From assembly GCF_013314975.1 (NCBI RefSeq), contig NZ_JABTYH010000006.1, positions 99,952-163,951 on the forward strand: a DNA stretch of 64,000 nucleotides, in the 5' to 3' direction. Made by a program: the position numbers and the translations under genes. The notes beneath the pieces are model-generated. The model ran no database searches. It was not told where the DNA came from and worked only from the letters and a program-made list of their open reading frames with translations. Below, piece after piece: positions 62,994-64,000 of this stretch. Within the stretch, counting starts at the first letter, position 1; every line of letters starts with the position of its first letter. This stretch comes from Pseudarthrobacter oxydans. Lineage in GTDB: Bacteria; Actinomycetota; Actinomycetes; Actinomycetales; Micrococcaceae.

Positions 62994-64000
62994 TCAGGCG
63001 TCCGAGAGGTGGGCGATGGTGGCTGTGGCCCTGCGCTGCGCGGCGAGCGGCACGTCCAGGATGATGTCGGCCAGGAAACCGAAGCGCCGCAGCCACTGGC
63101 TCATCTGCCGCTCCGGCCGTGCGTTGGCGCGCTTCCACCAGTCGGCAATGTCCCCCCATCCGGGGGCCGCCAGGGATCCGCCCACCTCCTGGACCGCCAG
63201 CGAGGCGCAGAGGTTCGCAAAGCGGAGCCTGTCCCCCAGCGGCCAGCCGGCCAGGCTGCCAACGATGAACGCGGCGTCGAAACAGTCACCTGCGCCCGTG
63301 GGGTCGTAGGCCTTCACCGGAAGCGACGGAACCCATTCCTCCTCCCCCGTCTCGGAGTCCACGGCCATGGCCCCCTGCGCGCCGAGCGTCACCACGGCCA
63401 CCGGGACACGGTCCGCCAGCGCATACAGGGCAGTCCAGGGATCGTCCTTCCCCGTGAAGGCCATGGCCTCGCGCTGGTTAGGGAGGAAGGCATGGAAGTA
63501 CTGCAGGTTGTCCAGCCGGGCGGGCGCCCATTCCCCGCTGGGGTCCCAGCCGACATCGCCGAACAGCTTGACCCCCGCGTGGTGCGCTGCCTTCGCCCAC
63601 GGCTCGATCTCCCTGCCCACTTCCGCGATGCCTGCGAGCGCGGGCGGCGGGTCCCCGATCAGCTCGGAGGATGTGATGGGCGCTGCGTGACCGTGGGTCA
63701 CCATGGACCGGTCCTTCTCCACGCAGAGGGAGACGGTGACGGGTGAGTGCCAGCCAGGCACTTTCTGCGACAACGAGAGGTCCACGTGCTCCTGGCCGGA
63801 CAGGATCTTCCAGTTGAAGTCCCCGTAACCGTCGTCGCCGAACGCGGCGGCCAGTCCTGTCTTCAGCCCCAGCCGTGCCGCGGCGATGGCCTGGTTGGCA
63901 ACCCCGCCGGGGCAGCTGCCCATGCCGTCGCTCCAGATTTCGGTGCCGGGCTCCGGCGCGTGCGGAAGCCCTGTGAAAATGATGTCCTGGAAAACCGTTC
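62994..64000 (-). CDS. PfkB-family carbohydrate kinase (5' end cut by window)
   Basis: Ribokinase/PfkB-fold kinase. The visible 335 codons start with TVFQDIIFTGLPHAPEPGTEIWSDGMGSCPGGVANQAIA, where the GG-x-x-N substrate motif is clear, so the gene continues beyond the window and lacks only a short N-terminus. The second PfkB signature is YDPTGAGDCFDAAFIVGSLAG with the catalytic Asp of GAGD. An extra C-terminal segment (QWLRRFGFLADIILDVPLAAQRR) follows. The sugar substrate cannot be told. It lies 40 bases upstream of alr, on the same strand. Confidence 0.93.
   Translation of the reverse strand, partial: TVFQDIIFTGLPHAPEPGTEIWSDGMGSCPGGVANQAIAAARLGLKTGLAAAFGDDGYGDFNWKILSGQEHVDLSLSQKVPGWHSPVTVSLCVEKDRSMVTHGHAAPITSSELIGDPPPALAGIAEVGREIEPWAKAAHHAGVKLFGDVGWDPSGEWAPARLDNLQYFHAFLPNQREAMAFTGKDDPWTALYALADRVPVAVVTLGAQGAMAVDSETGEEEWVPSLPVKAYDPTGAGDCFDAAFIVGSLAGWPLGDRLRFANLCASLAVQEVGGSLAAPGWGDIADWWKRANARPERQMSQWLRRFGFLADIILDVPLAAQRRATATIAHLSDA

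Overview
This is a 64 kb chromosomal window from a high-GC actinobacterium. Gene content and protein sequences point to Micrococcaceae, most likely Arthrobacter or Pseudarthrobacter. The evidence is the GuaB/GuaB3 pair, the CIRCE-controlled groES-groL pair, the galU/rimJ/FmdB block shared with other actinobacteria, an actinobacterial LigB-type ATP-dependent ligase, and abundant GTG starts. I see no insertion sequence, prophage, integrase, plasmid gene or CRISPR array. Coding density is high: I place 60 protein genes (two cut by the window ends) and one tRNA. No gap exceeds about 250 bases; the largest are 11940-12189, 42075-42303 and 21973-22193.

Layout. 1-8456: ychF (cut), rmuC, ispH with a membrane-protein gene upstream, xseAB, a PPK2 polyphosphate kinase and an AlaA-like aminotransferase. 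8457-11939: a four-gene osmoprotectant-type ABC importer operon. 12190-19152: pirin, a BadF-family sugar kinase, a divergent LysR/MFS pair, and a second MFS gene bracketed by two Lrp/AsnC regulators. 19183-22266: a DUF1761 protein, a CorA channel, a stand-alone AFG1/ZapE-like fragment, a CPBP protease and tRNA-Ala(CGC). 22405-26964: a block resembling Mycobacterium tuberculosis Rv0991c-Rv0996 but without its moeA-like gene, followed by an orphan CpaB/SAF protein. 26968-31176: a very large SF1 helicase-nuclease-like protein with eroded ATPase motifs. 31306-42074: guaA, guaB3 and guaB interspersed with SURF1, DUF3817, an orphan PTS IIA protein, glpD and an ABC exporter. 42304-50013: a SGNH acyltransferase, a flavoprotein/SemiSWEET/LuxR cluster, LigB and a DHFR-fold protein. 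50099-52265: groL and groES with a sigma-A-like promoter overlapped by two CIRCE operators. 52309-58721: an EamA transporter, a methyltransferase, a shikimate-dehydrogenase-like protein, a secreted GH3 enzyme and a YbdK-type ligase. 58833-64000: the tightly overlapped tsaD-rimI-tsaB-tsaE-alr operon and a cut PfkB kinase.

Most of the window is housekeeping: three enzymes of guanine nucleotide metabolism, t6A tRNA modification, peptidoglycan precursor supply and recycling, protein folding, isoprenoid and folate metabolism, and DNA repair (xseAB, rmuC, ligB). The two observations I find most interesting are the helicase-nuclease-like protein whose Walker A lysine is a glutamine, and a repeated signature in which a TANNNT hexamer sits 6-8 bases before the start codon of about 19 genes with no Shine-Dalgarno sequence. 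The second implies heavy use of leaderless mRNAs.
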